This document shows, one piece after another, positions 11,871 through 23,833 of a DNA stretch of 64,000 bases. Numbering within the stretch: position 1 is the first letter of the stretch; each line of letters opens with the position of its first letter. Under the pieces are notes generated by a model, which saw nothing but the letters and a program-made list of their open reading frames with translations, was not told the origin of the DNA and did not search any database. The stretch covers positions 3,040,501 through 3,104,500 of the forward strand of contig CM072347.1 of assembly GCA_036874045.1 (NCBI GenBank), given 5' to 3'. The stretch is from Cymodocea nodosa. Lineage: Eukaryota; Streptophyta; Magnoliopsida; Alismatales; Cymodoceaceae. The position numbers and the translations under genes were made by a program.

Positions 11871-14800
11871 TTACCCCCTTCCATGAAAGAAACCTTGTCC
11901 TCCTCAAGGTTTGGAAACTGTACCAACAATTTGTAGTGATCCTTTCAAGTAGTTGACATTACATCCTCTTCTATCCACTACATGAGCACTCTTATAACAA
12001 CAGTCTATCTACATTTTTCCATGAAATGCTCTAGTATGTTGTAGGACTCCTTATCAATGGTTGGATATGAAATTGGCAAATCTAGGGACATTACTTGATG
12101 GATTGAACCCACTCGTTGATGTAGTTGGGACACATGGAAAATTTGGTGTATTCGAGATTCTTAAGGTAATTGGAGATGATAGGCTACCATGATAACAAAC
12201 AATCAACTTTTGGGACCCTTGAGATTTGACGTTGTTCTAGTAGTAAGGTTGAAGCTTCAAGTAGACCTAATCTCTAATAGTAAACTCTTCTTCATGACAA
12301 CAATGATCAACCATTACCTTCGTGCAATTCTTTGTGATGACAACAATCAACCATTACTTTCATGTAATTCCGAGCCTTGAAGAGATTTTCTTGCAGCTTC
12401 TTGAATAAAGCATTATGGTTGTATAATTCTTCATATACCACTGCTACTTTTGTCATGTCTAGAACATAAGAAAGAAGAATAGGAGGATAGACTTCATTCA
12501 ATGCCTTGCAAGGTGAAATTCCTATAGGGCTATGAGTGCAAGTATTGTACCAATACTCGCCCAAGGAAGCCAATGGTACTAATCACAAGGTCGTTGAAAT
12601 GTGAAACATTAGAGATATGTCTCTAAGGTGTAATTGAGATTCTCAATTTGCTTGTCACTTTGGTATGCTAAAGACATAAATAATTGTGACCCTGTAATTG
12701 CATTAAGTCCCTTCAAAAAGTGCTTGTATAGTGGATCTTTGTTACACACAACTGTCTTCGGAATGTGGTGTAGCTTGACTACATACTCAATGAACACCTG
12801 TGCAATCTCCTTTATTGTATAGGGATTTTTAAGCAGTATTAAATAGCCATACTTGGTAAATTAGTTGACCACCACTAAAATGTTTGTCTTCTCCTTCAAG
12901 GGTGATAACTCTTCTATAAAGTCTATGTTGATATCCATCCAACTTTGTTAAGGCATCGATAATGGCTCTAGTATTCCAATAAGTGTGGTGTTACTGTATT
13001 TAATTCGTTGACAAAGATCACACTCCTGGATGTACTTCATGAGATCATTATGCCACCCTTTCCAATAGACATTAGCCTACAACCTGAGTGTTCTTGTCAT
13101 AGCCGGAATGACTTACCATTGGAGTATCATGGAATTCCTTCAATAACAAGTCATGCAATTCTTCTGCTATTACTAGACACCCTTGATAAAACAAGACACT
13201 ATCAACTGACCCGTACACATAGATTTAAGTATCCTTCCTGCCATTTCTTGAGCAACTCTGTGTAGGATGCTAAGTTTTAGTGAATCTCCTTAATTCATTC
13301 GTACTAAGAGGGGGCAATGAATGTGATAGCACAACTCAGCTTGTCTGAATCCTTCCATCTAGAAAAAAACATCAGTGACCTTGTTGTCTTTCCTCAATTT
13401 GTATTTTATCCTATAGTCAAATCCAAGCAGCTTGGTGAGCCAACTATTCTAAGCGAGCATCCTAATTTGTTGGTCATCTAAATACTTCAAACTGAGCTGA
13501 TTAGTGCAGATAACAAACTACCTTTCCGACAAAATCTACTGCCACTTGCTAACTATAGACAAAATCACTAGTATTTCCTTCTTATAAGGTAATTGCATTT
13601 GTTTTTCCTTATAAGTTTTGCTCATATATGCTAAGGGATGTCTATCTTGCATCAAAACAGCTCCCATTCTCACCTCTGATGCTTCACATTCAATTATAAA
13701 AGTCTTAGAGTAGTCTAGTAATACTAACAAGGCAGTCTTAGTCAATGCCTCCTGAAGAGGGAGGAAGGCAACATGCTTCCTTTAGCCCCATTGGAACTTG
13801 CCCTTTTGTAACACAACATTAACCTTTTGTAACACAACATTTAGGGGTTGCACGATCTTATTGGAATCTTTTAATAAATTGGCAGTAATATCCTACAAGG
13901 TCTAAAAAACTATGCAATCCTTTTAAATCTTTTGGCTTTGGCCACACAACCACAACTTGGACCTTTTCATCCTCCATCACCACTCCCTTGGGGCCCACCA
14001 TATGCCCTAAATATGAGATTCTATTTACTGCAAACTCACACTTGCTATGCTTCGTGTAAAATTTATTAGAAATCAAGGCCAACAAAATTGTCTATAAATG
14101 CTACAAATGAAGCTCATAAGATGTGTTATATACCAAAATAATATTTAAGAAGATTAAGATGAATTGTCTTAAGTACAACTTGAGAAAGTCATTCATGATG
14201 ACTTGGAAGGTGGCAAACGCATTACAAAGTCTAAATGACATCACCATAAACTTGTAATGATTATTATGTATTCTAAATGTTGTCTTGTGAATGCCCTCTT
14301 TAGCCATTCAGATTTGGTGGTATATTGATCTAAGGTCAATTTTGGAGAACCACTTGGTTTGCCCTAATTTATCTAATAATTCATTAATTATCAACATTGG
14401 AGATCTATCTTTGATTGTCCTCTTGTTTATCCCCCTGTAGTTAATACATATTCTCTACGAGCCATCTTTCTTTTTAATTAGCAACATCAGAGAAGCAAGC
14501 TCATCGATGCTTAGCTTGATTTATCATGCTGCCACATAATTCTTGATCTGTCTTTCAATTTCTTTACGTTGATAGTATGTGTATCTATATGGTTTACTTG
14601 CCATTAGTTCACTACCCTCTTTCAACATAATTTTGTGATCCCTGGTCTACATCTTTGGAACTCTTGAACTAGCAAAAATTTGTTGGTATATCTGTAATAA
14701 CTCATCCACTTTAGAGTGTCCTGTTTTTTAACCTCGATTGTGCTTGTAGAACTCCACTCTTTCACCCTGAACAAGCCCCATGTAAGTTATCTATTTTGTT

Positions 14801-14963
14801 TCCTTAGAGATTATATCTACACTAGCAACTTAAATTTCTTCTGATGGTCTCCCCTTCCATGTCACTATTCTACCCTCGTAATTGAATTTACAACTCATCT
14901 CTTCAAAATTTAAAGTCACATCTCCTCTAAGCTATAGTTAATGTACCCTAATAATGAACCAAA

Positions 14964-15200
14964 TGCTGCAAACCTCCTTATTGTTGAGTTGATGGACATT
15001 TGTAGCATTCGAAGATTTTTGGATCTAATGGAAGAATGTAGGAAAAGCTACCATTTGAGAGTTCTCCAAAGGTTACATCACAAGAGTAGCAAACATGATA
15101 CAACTCAAACCCTAATCTCCTCCCTAATACAATTTCATTGGACTAGAGTTATCCATGAACCGAGCCACCCAAATTGATTGGTTCACTTTGACCCGTTACA
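14964..15200 (-). repeat. 5' LTR of the nested gypsy element
   Basis: This is the partner of 11620-11870. It starts TGCTGCAAACC on the plus strand and ends CCGTTACA. The bases after it (TCCACCC) resume the interrupted copia gag. Confidence 0.8.
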
Positions 15201-15990
15201 TCCACCCAACATGAAGAATGTGACATATGAAGACTGGTGTGTTGCTAATATAGTTGTCATCTCTTGGATAACTAATAGCATAGACCCAACCATCACCTAC
15301 AGTGTCATGTTGTTAGAACTGGCAAAGAAGATACTGAGATATGTTAAGGATCACGTATGGTCATAAAAAGAACATTAGCATAGTGTTTGAAGAACATTAG
15401 CGCAGTGTTTGAAGTCTAGGTAACTTTTCACAATTCTCAGGGGGAACAATCTATCTAGGAGCATTTTACCACTTTTGTATGTTAATCGATAAGCTTTAGG
15501 CCCACCAACGATTGACTATGGATGCTAACAAATTACACCGGTATTGAGATGAGTTGGCTGTAGCAGTCTACTTATACAATCTAAACCTAGATCTTTTGTC
15601 TTAGATTTGAGGACAAATTCTTCATTATGGCATTGCACCTGATCTTCAAACTTCCTTCTCCAAGGTACTGAAGATCTCTACTGTTAGCCCTACTCTTATC
15701 ATTGATCAGTCAACCATAATATCATATGTGGTCGTGGTCAGTGTAAGCAAAAAGGCAAAGGAGATACAGATAGCCATGGATGACAATCATGTAAGCGGCA
15801 TAGGACAAATCACAGATCAAACCATTGTTGGGAGAAGTTGGCAAATCAAACTAGGTGCAAATGTCTATAGATATTCCATATTCTTGATTTGTTAATCTGT
15901 CCACTGAATCTGACCTCTCAAATCACTCTCGATAAAGTCCTTTACGTCCTTAAATTTTCCATTAAGTTAGGTTCTAAATGAATTGACCCA
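15201..15990 (+). mobile_element. Plus-strand copia: rest of gag, protease start, truncated
   Basis: The gag resumes after the gypsy insertion and reads VTYEDWCVANIVVISWITN, then SIDPTITYSVMLLELAKKI. Degraded gag follows, then a protease end with ITLDKVLYVLKFSIKL at about 15915-15970. The reading then stops and decarboxylase intron sequence takes over at roughly 15990-16030. The rest of pol and the 3' LTR are missing. A 22-bp direct repeat (AAGAACATTAGC...) sits at 15368-15415. Confidence 0.7.
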
Positions 15991-16077
15991 AATCCAACCT
16001 GTTAACTCATTTTTGTCGTCTCTAATTGTTCCTATGAAAGCATTATTATATTATTAACCCTTTTTTCTACTTTGCAG

Positions 16078-16553
16078 GTTGTTTGCCCACGCATCTTTTC
16101 ATTGGTTTGTTTTTGCCTTTTACCTCCTGGTGGCAAAGATGATGGAAACAGGCTTAATTACAACTTGTTAGAGGCAGTAAATTCAACTGGAGAACTCTTT
16201 TTTACCCATACGGTAGGTTATGTTTGACTCTTTCTTGTTTTGTTTATATTTATTTCTATGTTAGACTTTCTGCTAAATCCTCCAAGGAAAATCTTCACAT
16301 TGCCAATGCTAGTACATGATCTTCTTAATTTTACAAGTTACATCCTCATCCATTTTTTTAATGTTCATCTCTATCCCAATATTCTCTGCTGAAACTATCC
16401 AACAGAATCTTTGAGTTGCATCCTTGGCAGGTTCTTTCAACCAAATTTGTTTTAAGATTCGCAGTGGGAGCACCACTGACTGAAGAGAGGCATATCAGAG
16501 AAGCTTGGCATGTAATTCAGCACCATGCTGACATCATTCTAGCGGAATCATAG
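16078..16553 (+). CDS. Tyrosine/aromatic-L-amino-acid decarboxylase, last two exons only
   Basis: Two exons (16078-16212 and 16431-16553) join in frame through a GT-AG intron and encode the last 85 codons of a PLP-dependent group II decarboxylase. Family hallmarks are VVCPRIFSLVCF, LNYNLLEAVNSTGELFFTHT, LRFAVGAPLTEERHIREAW and HVIQ. Such enzymes convert tyrosine, DOPA or tryptophan to amines, or to phenylacetaldehydes in the synthase branch. The lysine that binds PLP lies far upstream in a normal protein of about 500 residues and is not here. The stop codon and both splice sites are sound, and no disabling change is visible. Upstream sequence is a truncated copia, so this is either a severed pseudogene or the end of a gene whose earlier exons lie beyond the left edge of the window across a transposon-filled intron of over 16 kb. 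Confidence 0.8.
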
Positions 16554-17482
16554 GGGTTGGTTTTTCTGCCATGAACTCAGCATGCTTGATATGTCTGCAT
16601 ATTTCCAATTAAATCTTTCCCTCCTCTTTCAATGGCAAATGCAGTGTCCAGCTAGTGGGAGCAACATCATACTCTATTCACATCATTTATTAATGGTGGT
16701 TGTCAAGAGAAGGCATAAGTAGACTCTGTTAGAATAAAGAGAGGATTCCTATATATCCTTTCATGGAACTAAAAAATCTTTTCCCCAGCAGACCTTTTAT
16801 TTGGTGAGTAACATCAAGGAAATCAGCAAGCTGAATAAATGAATCTAAATCCTTCTGCAGTGACCTCCTAACTGAAATATTTGGGATTCCCATGTGAAAT
16901 AAATTATTTCATCTGACTAGTAAAGGGCAAAATTGACAATGAGCTCTTTCTGCACCATTTTTATATGTTTGATATTTATTTCAGGTAGTATGTTAATAAA
17001 ATATGAAATTATTGAAATTTTAACTCAAAACTAATTGGTTAGACTATATTTTTATCAATATGAGATTATTAACTCTAATACTCCCCTGTACTTGTCTTTT
17101 TTTTAGCCTACAAATGTACCTCTTTATGAGTGATGTGCACTAATCAATTTTTAATACCATGCTCAAAGTTCATCTTAAAGTTAATTGGTAATGAGTTTAA
17201 AGAATTAACATGTATAAGTTCAAATTCAATTTCTACTTTTATTTAATGTCTGGTTATTTTTATTGTTTTTATGTTGAAATTTCAATTTAAAATTAATTGA
17301 TAATAAAAGAACGAGACATTTCTCATTGTATTTTGGGTGCCTCTTTTTTTTCTACATTTAAAATGTTGTCCAAGTTAATTGTATTCAATACCTAGCAGCA
17401 ACCAACAAATCCATATTCTCATTATGCAACGTCAGCATTATAAAATTATATTCATTTAACTCTTCATTGACAATTAGGTGAG
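16554..17482. other. Intergenic DNA with a dispersed repeat
   Basis: After the decarboxylase stop comes an ordinary 3' region with no coding signal. From about 17000 to 17300 a dispersed repeat appears as two half-copies beginning TTGAAATTTTAACTCAAAAC and TTGAAATTTCAATTTAAAAT, each followed by AATTGATAAT-like sequence. Relatives occur at 55148 and 55331. Confidence 0.5.
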
Positions 17483-17953
17483 GTTTGTATATTTGGAATT
17501 GGACAGAAGTGAATTTGAATTTCATAATAAGAGATGTTTGTGTATCGAAAATTTTAATTTTGAGAAAGAAGAAGAAGAAATTTTAAGTTTTAATGTAAAT
17601 ACGAGAATGTGAATTCTTATTTTAGGAGATATGAAATTTTTATTTATCTTTCAGTTATTAATAAATGACATATGAATATCTAATGATATAATTATATGAC
17701 ATGTCAATTGTTTAATGTAATAAATTTATTAACTCATTATATTTTTTACTAATTACTTGGATTATTTAGTTAAAAAAATAAATAATTAAAGATAACTCTA
17801 TTACATTATTGTCACATATAAATATAAAATTTCAATTTTATTCAATTCCATCTTATGTTCGAATATATAAATTTTAATCTTCACTTAATTTTGTAAAATT
17901 TCAATTCTGTCAAAATTTTAATTTTATAGAATTTCAATTCTAAATATACAAAC
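17483..17953. mobile_element. MITE, 471 bp, AT-rich
   Basis: The ends are inverted repeats: GTTTGTATATTTGGAATTG on the left and CAATTCTAAATATACAAAC on the right, with one mismatch over 19 bp. The interior is AT-rich and non-coding. A second, inverted copy of the same family lies at about 46718-47150, sharing the order of the motifs ATATGAATATCTAAT, TAATTAAAGATAA and CAATTTT. No clear target-site duplication could be read, so the superfamily is open. Confidence 0.7.
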
Positions 17954-18160
17954 AAACAGACAGACTCTTACACTGCACTTTTGTGTGAGTTATCAATTAA
18001 TAGAATTGATGTTTATTCATCAATACCATGAATTATATAATTAATTTTGTCTTCATTTTCTTTCATGAGTCACGTAGATAACATACCGAAAATTAAATTC
18101 ATTACATCATTTTAAACACTCGTAGTAAAAATGTCGCAAGTACTCATAGTAAAAATAGTT

Positions 18161-18180
18161 TATATATATATATATATATG
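18161..18180. repeat. (TA)n microsatellite
   Basis: About nine TA units lie in AT-rich DNA upstream of the riboflavin gene. The stretch 17954-18530 around it shows no gene. Confidence 0.9.
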
Positions 18181-18620
18181 ATGTTTATTCCAATGGACCT
18201 TTTTTTTCCCAACAAGCAAATGATACCGCTTTCCGAGAATTTCTTCTACGTTTCAAACTCGAGATCAGATAAATAAATGATATCAATTTTTTTTTTTTAT
18301 CATCTTATTATATTAATCGGCGATTGTAAAAACTAGGACTACACGTATTGTCAGCTAAAAATGTTATAAATGTTAATTTTAAGATTTAGATGTGTTAACT
18401 TAAAGTTTGTTAACAGTGAAAATTACATCTGAAATAAATAAATATCTTCTTTTAAATTAATGTATTTAAATCGTAGAATAAATAAAGTTTAAGCCTTGAA
18501 TCTTAAATCTTAAAAAAGAGAATAATTACGCCAGTGCCACCAAAAAGCAGGAAAACGACCCGATTCCCGTGTGCCGTGCACTGGCGGAGGAGAGCTCCGA
18601 GCACAAGAGATCCCTCGCCC

Positions 18621-18918
18621 ATGGAGGACCCTAGAGTCCACAACCGTCCACGCCTCTCAATTGCCATCTTCGTCCTGGGCTTGGCGCCGGAGGAAGAAAG
18701 ATCTGTCGACCACGACCACCACCACCACCACCACCGTCAGGTAGAGGCGCAACCGCTACCCCCAAAATATACTTTTTGATGGTTGTGCAAGAGAATGCTA
18801 GTTGGTGGTGGTACTCGATGGTTTCTAACAAATCTTTACTTTTTGGTTGTGGGTTTTTTGTGTGTAGCTTAGAGGTAAAAGATGGCTGTACCCAAGGCTT
18901 CAAGGATCTCCCATGTGA
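18621..18918 (+). promoter_or_regulatory. Upstream ORF in the FHY leader
   Basis: An ATG at 18621 opens a leader ORF rich in histidine codons (CAC repeats near 18715-18735). A likely leader intron runs from 18741 (CAG|GTAGAG) to 18867 (GTGTAG|CTTAG). If it is spliced, the ORF continues out of frame across the main ATG and stops at 18916-18918. If it is retained, the ORF stops at about 18779, before the main ATG. Such uORFs usually lower translation; that role is inferred here. Confidence 0.45.
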
Positions 18919-21900
18919 TCCTTGACCTGGATGGAACACTGCTCAACACAGGTTTGCAATGGCTGCTTCAACATGCTTGTTGATCTTTGGAATAATCTTG
19001 ATTGTGGTTGATTTTCTGTTTGTTGGTGTTGTTGTTGTTTCTATGATAGATGGGATTGTCGTAGAGGTGCTGAGAGAATTCTTGGCCAAGTATGGTAAGG
19101 AGTGGGATACCAAGCGAGCCCACGATATTGTAGGGAAGACTCCACATGAGGTTGCTGCTGCTGTCGTAAAAGAGTATGATCTGCCATGCACGGTGGATGA
19201 CTTCGTATCTCAAGTGAATCCTATTTTCTCCAAACGGTGAGGGGAACTTCCAATCATGTTGTATGGTCCCTTTTATAACATTTCTCTGAAAAATCTGTGT
19301 GAAACTTGCAACTGAGGATGCAAATGTTGCTTTTATAAGTAAAAGTTTTTTCGTTTTGTTTCAAATATAAATATATAGCTCAAATCAATTACTAAGATCA
19401 TGCTGCCATATAACTTATTACAAGCGCTTGATCAGAAGTCCAATTTTATCATATAAAGTAGATGTGTGAATGGTACATGCAAAATAAGGGTAATTACACT
19501 AAAATTAGTAAGTGATTAAAGCTTGAATGCTTTTATTGTGGCAAATCTAAAGGAAAAACGTCAAAAATAAATGTTGTTCCACATATAAGCAGCTTGATTC
19601 ATTTTCTAGTCTCAAAACGTATAAAGTAGAGCCACTGTCTGAGGAACAGTTCCACATTCAATCCTTGAAACAGAAAATGCAGCTATTTTCATGTTTTTGT
19701 AAACAGTGATTGACTTCACATTTTAGCTGTGTCATCTCAATAGAAATAGTAAGCACATCTCTCCACCTCTTCATCAAAGGCTTCAATTGTAAAAATTTCT
19801 AATCAAATATACTAGTGAAAAGTACATCAACACTGCATGTGATTAAAAATAAAATAGAAATTCAAAAAAATATATTTTGAAACTTTAAAACCATAGTGGG
19901 CAGCGTACACTTTATAGAAAGGGTTGACCTTGAATCTTTTTGGTCTAGCTATGTGTGAATATTACTCAAAAGCACATTTGGAGTCTAATTCGTAACACTA
20001 TATGGTGGTAGAAGGATCAAATGCAATCAGATCACACTGCAGCTGCAGCTCTTCCAGCATGCCTTCCATGCTTACCACTCACCTATGCAACATACCCTTT
20101 GGGTAACAACATTTGGGAAATGTGAAGTGGTTAAGGGAAAGAAGTAAATTTCCCCTTTTGGCAAAGAGGGCAATCAATGAGCAAAGTGAGTTCCTACGGA
20201 AAAAAGCCTCCTCTTGTTTTGTACCTCAAAGTGGATGACATCCATTCCATAGAAAGTAATCAAGTGGTCAAGAGCTACCGATCACAGCAACATGATTAAA
20301 AACACAGCTATTTGGGCATGTTTAGAGGAACTTATCTGCCTATGAAGGCTCACACTAAGAGTTCCGTGTTTGTGGTTTGTTAGCTTGTAACTTTTTAATA
20401 TTTTTTTTTGCTTTCCTCCATGCCTGTAACTTCCTCTTTGTGCTTTCTGTTTAGGTGCTACTAGCTTTAATGAACCATACCCTTTTTCTTTGCCATTTTA
20501 GTACAATTTGTCTTACCAGTAAAAAATGGATAAAGCATGGAGACAAGTGGAGAGAAAAGCATGGCAACATCTGATTTAAAATCACTTACATGAAAACAAA
20601 TGATTTAAAATAAAAATTGAAATTACAGAACAATGATATTTGAAATTTAAAAAGCACTGGAAATGGAGAGAGGAAATATTGGTGGAATGAAATGGAATGG
20701 CTACTATGTAAGTTTTCACTGTTAAAAGGTCTACAGCATTTTTTTCCTTTTCTTTGATTAAAGATATATAAAAATGTATATTGCTAATAAAGGGGTATCA
20801 AGGAGGTGATCAGCCTGCTCTATTAATACAATAGATACATAAGAAATTGGGTCCATTAATTCAATACAAGCCAGAGATTGTGGGTATGTTATTTTCATGC
20901 AAAACTAATCTGATTCTTTTACATTTTGTAACCAATAATCTTATCCTAGTTAAGCCTTTTGCAACTTTGTTTAATATATCAATGCGAAGAAAATAGTGAT
21001 TTTATCAATTTCATAGTTCATTCTATAATATTATTCTTTAGGTGTATCATTTCTTTTGCTTGCCTGGAAGTTTGATACTCATGCCTTTTTTTTGTTTTTA
21101 TTCCATTAAAATTTTATATGTATGAGACTCTGATTTACTGTTGTAGGTGGCATAAAATCAAGCCCCTTCCAGGAGCACATCGGTTGATCAAACATCTGAG
21201 TGCCACTGGAGTGACAATTGCTTTGGCCTCAAATTCTCCAAGGGAAAACATAGATTGCAAACTTTCTTATCATCAAGGTCCCATATATCTTATACTATTT
21301 AAAAGAAAATGTCAATAATTTTTCCTTGTAAAATTATTAAGTAATTTCTTTCTTCCATATGTAGGTTGGAAAGAATCATTTTCTGTTATCATTGGTGGAG
21401 ATGAGGTGAAAAAGGGGAAACCATCCCCTGACATGTGTGATATCATTCTTTTTGTGATATTATATTTTCTTAAAAGAAGGGTAGTGCCTAATTCTTCGTT
21501 TCTATGTTAAAGATTCCTTGAAGCTGCTAGAAAGATGAATGTTGGTCCTTCAAACTGTCTAGTAGTTGAAGACTCACCGTAAGTGATACTCTTTTTTATA
21601 CTACTTGAGCAAAAAACTGAGACCCTTGCTTATTTATAGCTTTAAAAGGTTGTTGATAATCTCACTTAAATTATTATCATACTACCATGATTAATATAAC
21701 AAAAATGTATCCATGTCAATCACAAAATGGTGCCATGTGAAGGGGATTTATGCTTTAGATATTGTGCATTATTTGAACTTTTTCATTCACGAGGGTCACT
21801 TGGTGGTGTGCAAAACAATGTTGTCCTTTTGTAAGGATCTAAACTTCTTAGGGGGTAGACACGTCCAAAATACATGTACATAGTATTGGCCCTTCATCTT

Positions 21901-23833
21901 AAGTTACCGCCTTCTCCATCTAACTGCCACTGTTTTAGTTCTAGAAACATTGTTCCTAGGTTACCTACTGAACAAGTTCATCTGCGTCCTTTTGTACAAA
22001 CATAATCACAACCATTGTATACAAATATGGGGGTTAATTTGAGGGTCCACCTTGTATTTTTGATGGCATCCACTTTCATAGTCAATTGCTTCCTGGTTGA
22101 TTATGCCAATTGGTGTCATATTTTGCATCCGTATTTCTGAAGATTTCTCCTATGTAAAAGGTTTTTGCTTATTAACTACCTCCAATAGGAATGGCATCTG
22201 TTGATGATTAAATTTTTGAAATATACAGTCCAGGAATTATAGCTGGCAAAGCTGCAGGAATGGAAGTGGTTGCTGTACCATCAATTCCCAAACAGACCAG
22301 TCTTTTCAGTTCATCTGATACGTTGATTAATTCTCTTCTTGATCTGCAACCTGAAAAATGGGGGTTGCCTCCATTTGAGGATTGTACGCTCCTGAAACCT
22401 CTTTGCTGCTTATATGCAATGGAATTTGACTTCAGACTATTAAATTTGATGCAAGTTACTGACATCAACTTGCAGGGTTAGAAGAGACTTTACCAATTGA
22501 GCCGTTGTTTATTGGAGGACCTGTTATCAAGGGTTTTGGCCGTGGCTCAAAATTACTTGGAATTCCTACAGGTGCTGCATAATTGAGCAAATATGATTGA
22601 TGGCTTATATGCAACTGAGAATTTTTTTTTTTTTTTTAATTCAAAATCCTCGATCTATTTATATTTATAGGGTAGGGGCCTAGATACAGTCAAGATACAA
22701 GTGGGAAGAACGAAACAACTGAGAATTAGCTTGCAACAGAATTACTTTTAACTTAATTTCCTTGAAAAGAACTCCTAAGTTACTACCATTTAGAATATTA
22801 TAAATAGCCACACAAGCACCTTTACCATCTACACTTCAGTTTGTCACTTTTTGATATCAGATCATGTCTACAATTTTTTGACAACAGATGCCACAGATTT
22901 GAGTCTCAATTGGTTTCAAATTTACTTGCCTCCAAGTCATACTAGTTTGACTGTTGCTTGACCCTTAAACCAGTTCACTGGTGTTGTCAAAGGTCAAATT
23001 AATCTTTTATACTTGCTAAAAACTTTGATTTTTATATTGTGCACAATGTATGTTGTGAAGCCATTATGAAATTGTCTGAAATTCATGAGGGCTCATATTA
23101 ACAACTGAATCCATAATATTTTAGGAATTTTTCAAAACTTTTGTATGTATATGCATATTTTTTACCATTATAGAAAGTGTCACACATTTGGAAAACATAC
23201 ACTTATCTTGCTTTTTATATATCTGTCCTGTATGATTTGTTTTATAATTACTCCTTTAAGTTTTACATGGTAAAAAAAAACTAAGATGGTAATTTGCACA
23301 GCCAATCTGCCAGCAGAGAACTTCTCATCTTTGCTCTCAGAACAGGCATCGGGAGTGTTCTTTGGCTGGGCTGGCCTGTCTGATAAGGGCATCTACAAGA
23401 TGGTCATGAACATCGGCTGGAATCCATACTTTGATAACACTGAGAAGACAATAGTACGTGTGATCCTTTATTCTTGAAAATTTTCAGTATCAATCTTCTT
23501 TGTGCTCTAAAGCATGCTTGAATTTAATGAAGGAACCATGGATACTTCACAATTTTGAAGAAGAGTTTTACGGTAAGGAGCTACGCCTTGTTATTGTTGG
23601 GTATATAAGACCAGAGGTACACATCACTATCACTGCTTCTGTTCACACTTTCTGGCATCGTTACACCAAATATTTTACATTCTTATTTACATGAACACCT
23701 GTAGGCTGATTTTCCTTCTCTAGAGAGTTTGATAGCAAGGATACATGAAGATGGAAGAATAGCAGCAAAAGCACTTGATCTTCCATTATATGCTGCCTAC
23801 AAGAGTGAAGCATATCTGAGAAATTCCCTGTAA
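18882..23833 (+). CDS. FHY: Bifunctional FMN phosphatase / riboflavin kinase
   Basis: Ten exons (18882-18951, 19050-19236, 21147-21277, 21365-21434, 21513-21578, 22229-22383, 22476-22571, 23302-23453, 23533-23616, 23705-23833) join in frame to 379 codons plus stop, about the length I recall for the Arabidopsis protein. The N-terminal half is a HAD hydrolase with DLDGT (15-19), ASNS (113-116), KKGKPSPD (145-152) and VVEDS (170-174). The C-terminal half is a riboflavin kinase with GRGSKLLGIPTAN (248-260), GVFFGWAG and a YGKELRLVIVGYIRPE block. The enzyme makes FMN from riboflavin and ATP, and its HAD domain hydrolyses FMN back to riboflavin. It is probably cytosolic, because the start lacks a transit peptide. 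All introns are GT-AG. Intron 4 is only 78 nt and intron 2 is 1.9 kb. Confidence 0.95.

Larger units (their letters stand above)
11620..15200 (-). mobile_element. Ty3/gypsy element nested in copia gag
   Basis: This minus-strand gypsy of about 3.6 kb is bounded by LTRs (11620-11870 and 14964-15200). The flanks read TCCAT on the left and TCCAC on the right, a degraded 5-bp duplication. The copia gag phrase HPP continues across the insertion. Pol segments in order are: a protease/RT lead-in (about 14640-14930), reverse transcriptase (14101-14600, with FRIHNNHYKFMVMSFRLCNA), RT end (13858-14085), RNase H (13536-13745), integrase zinc-binding segment (about 13010-13300) and integrase core (12307-12960). 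Gag is missing, so the copy is internally deleted as well as riddled with stops. A GGAAGGGGGTAA purine tract lies at the inner edge of the low-coordinate LTR. Confidence 0.85.

Noticed and set aside
18534-18779. Histidine-rich 81-codon frame as a separate protein gene
   Set aside because: It lies in the leader of the riboflavin gene, has no domain and its upstream part lacks a good ATG. It is better treated as an upstream ORF.
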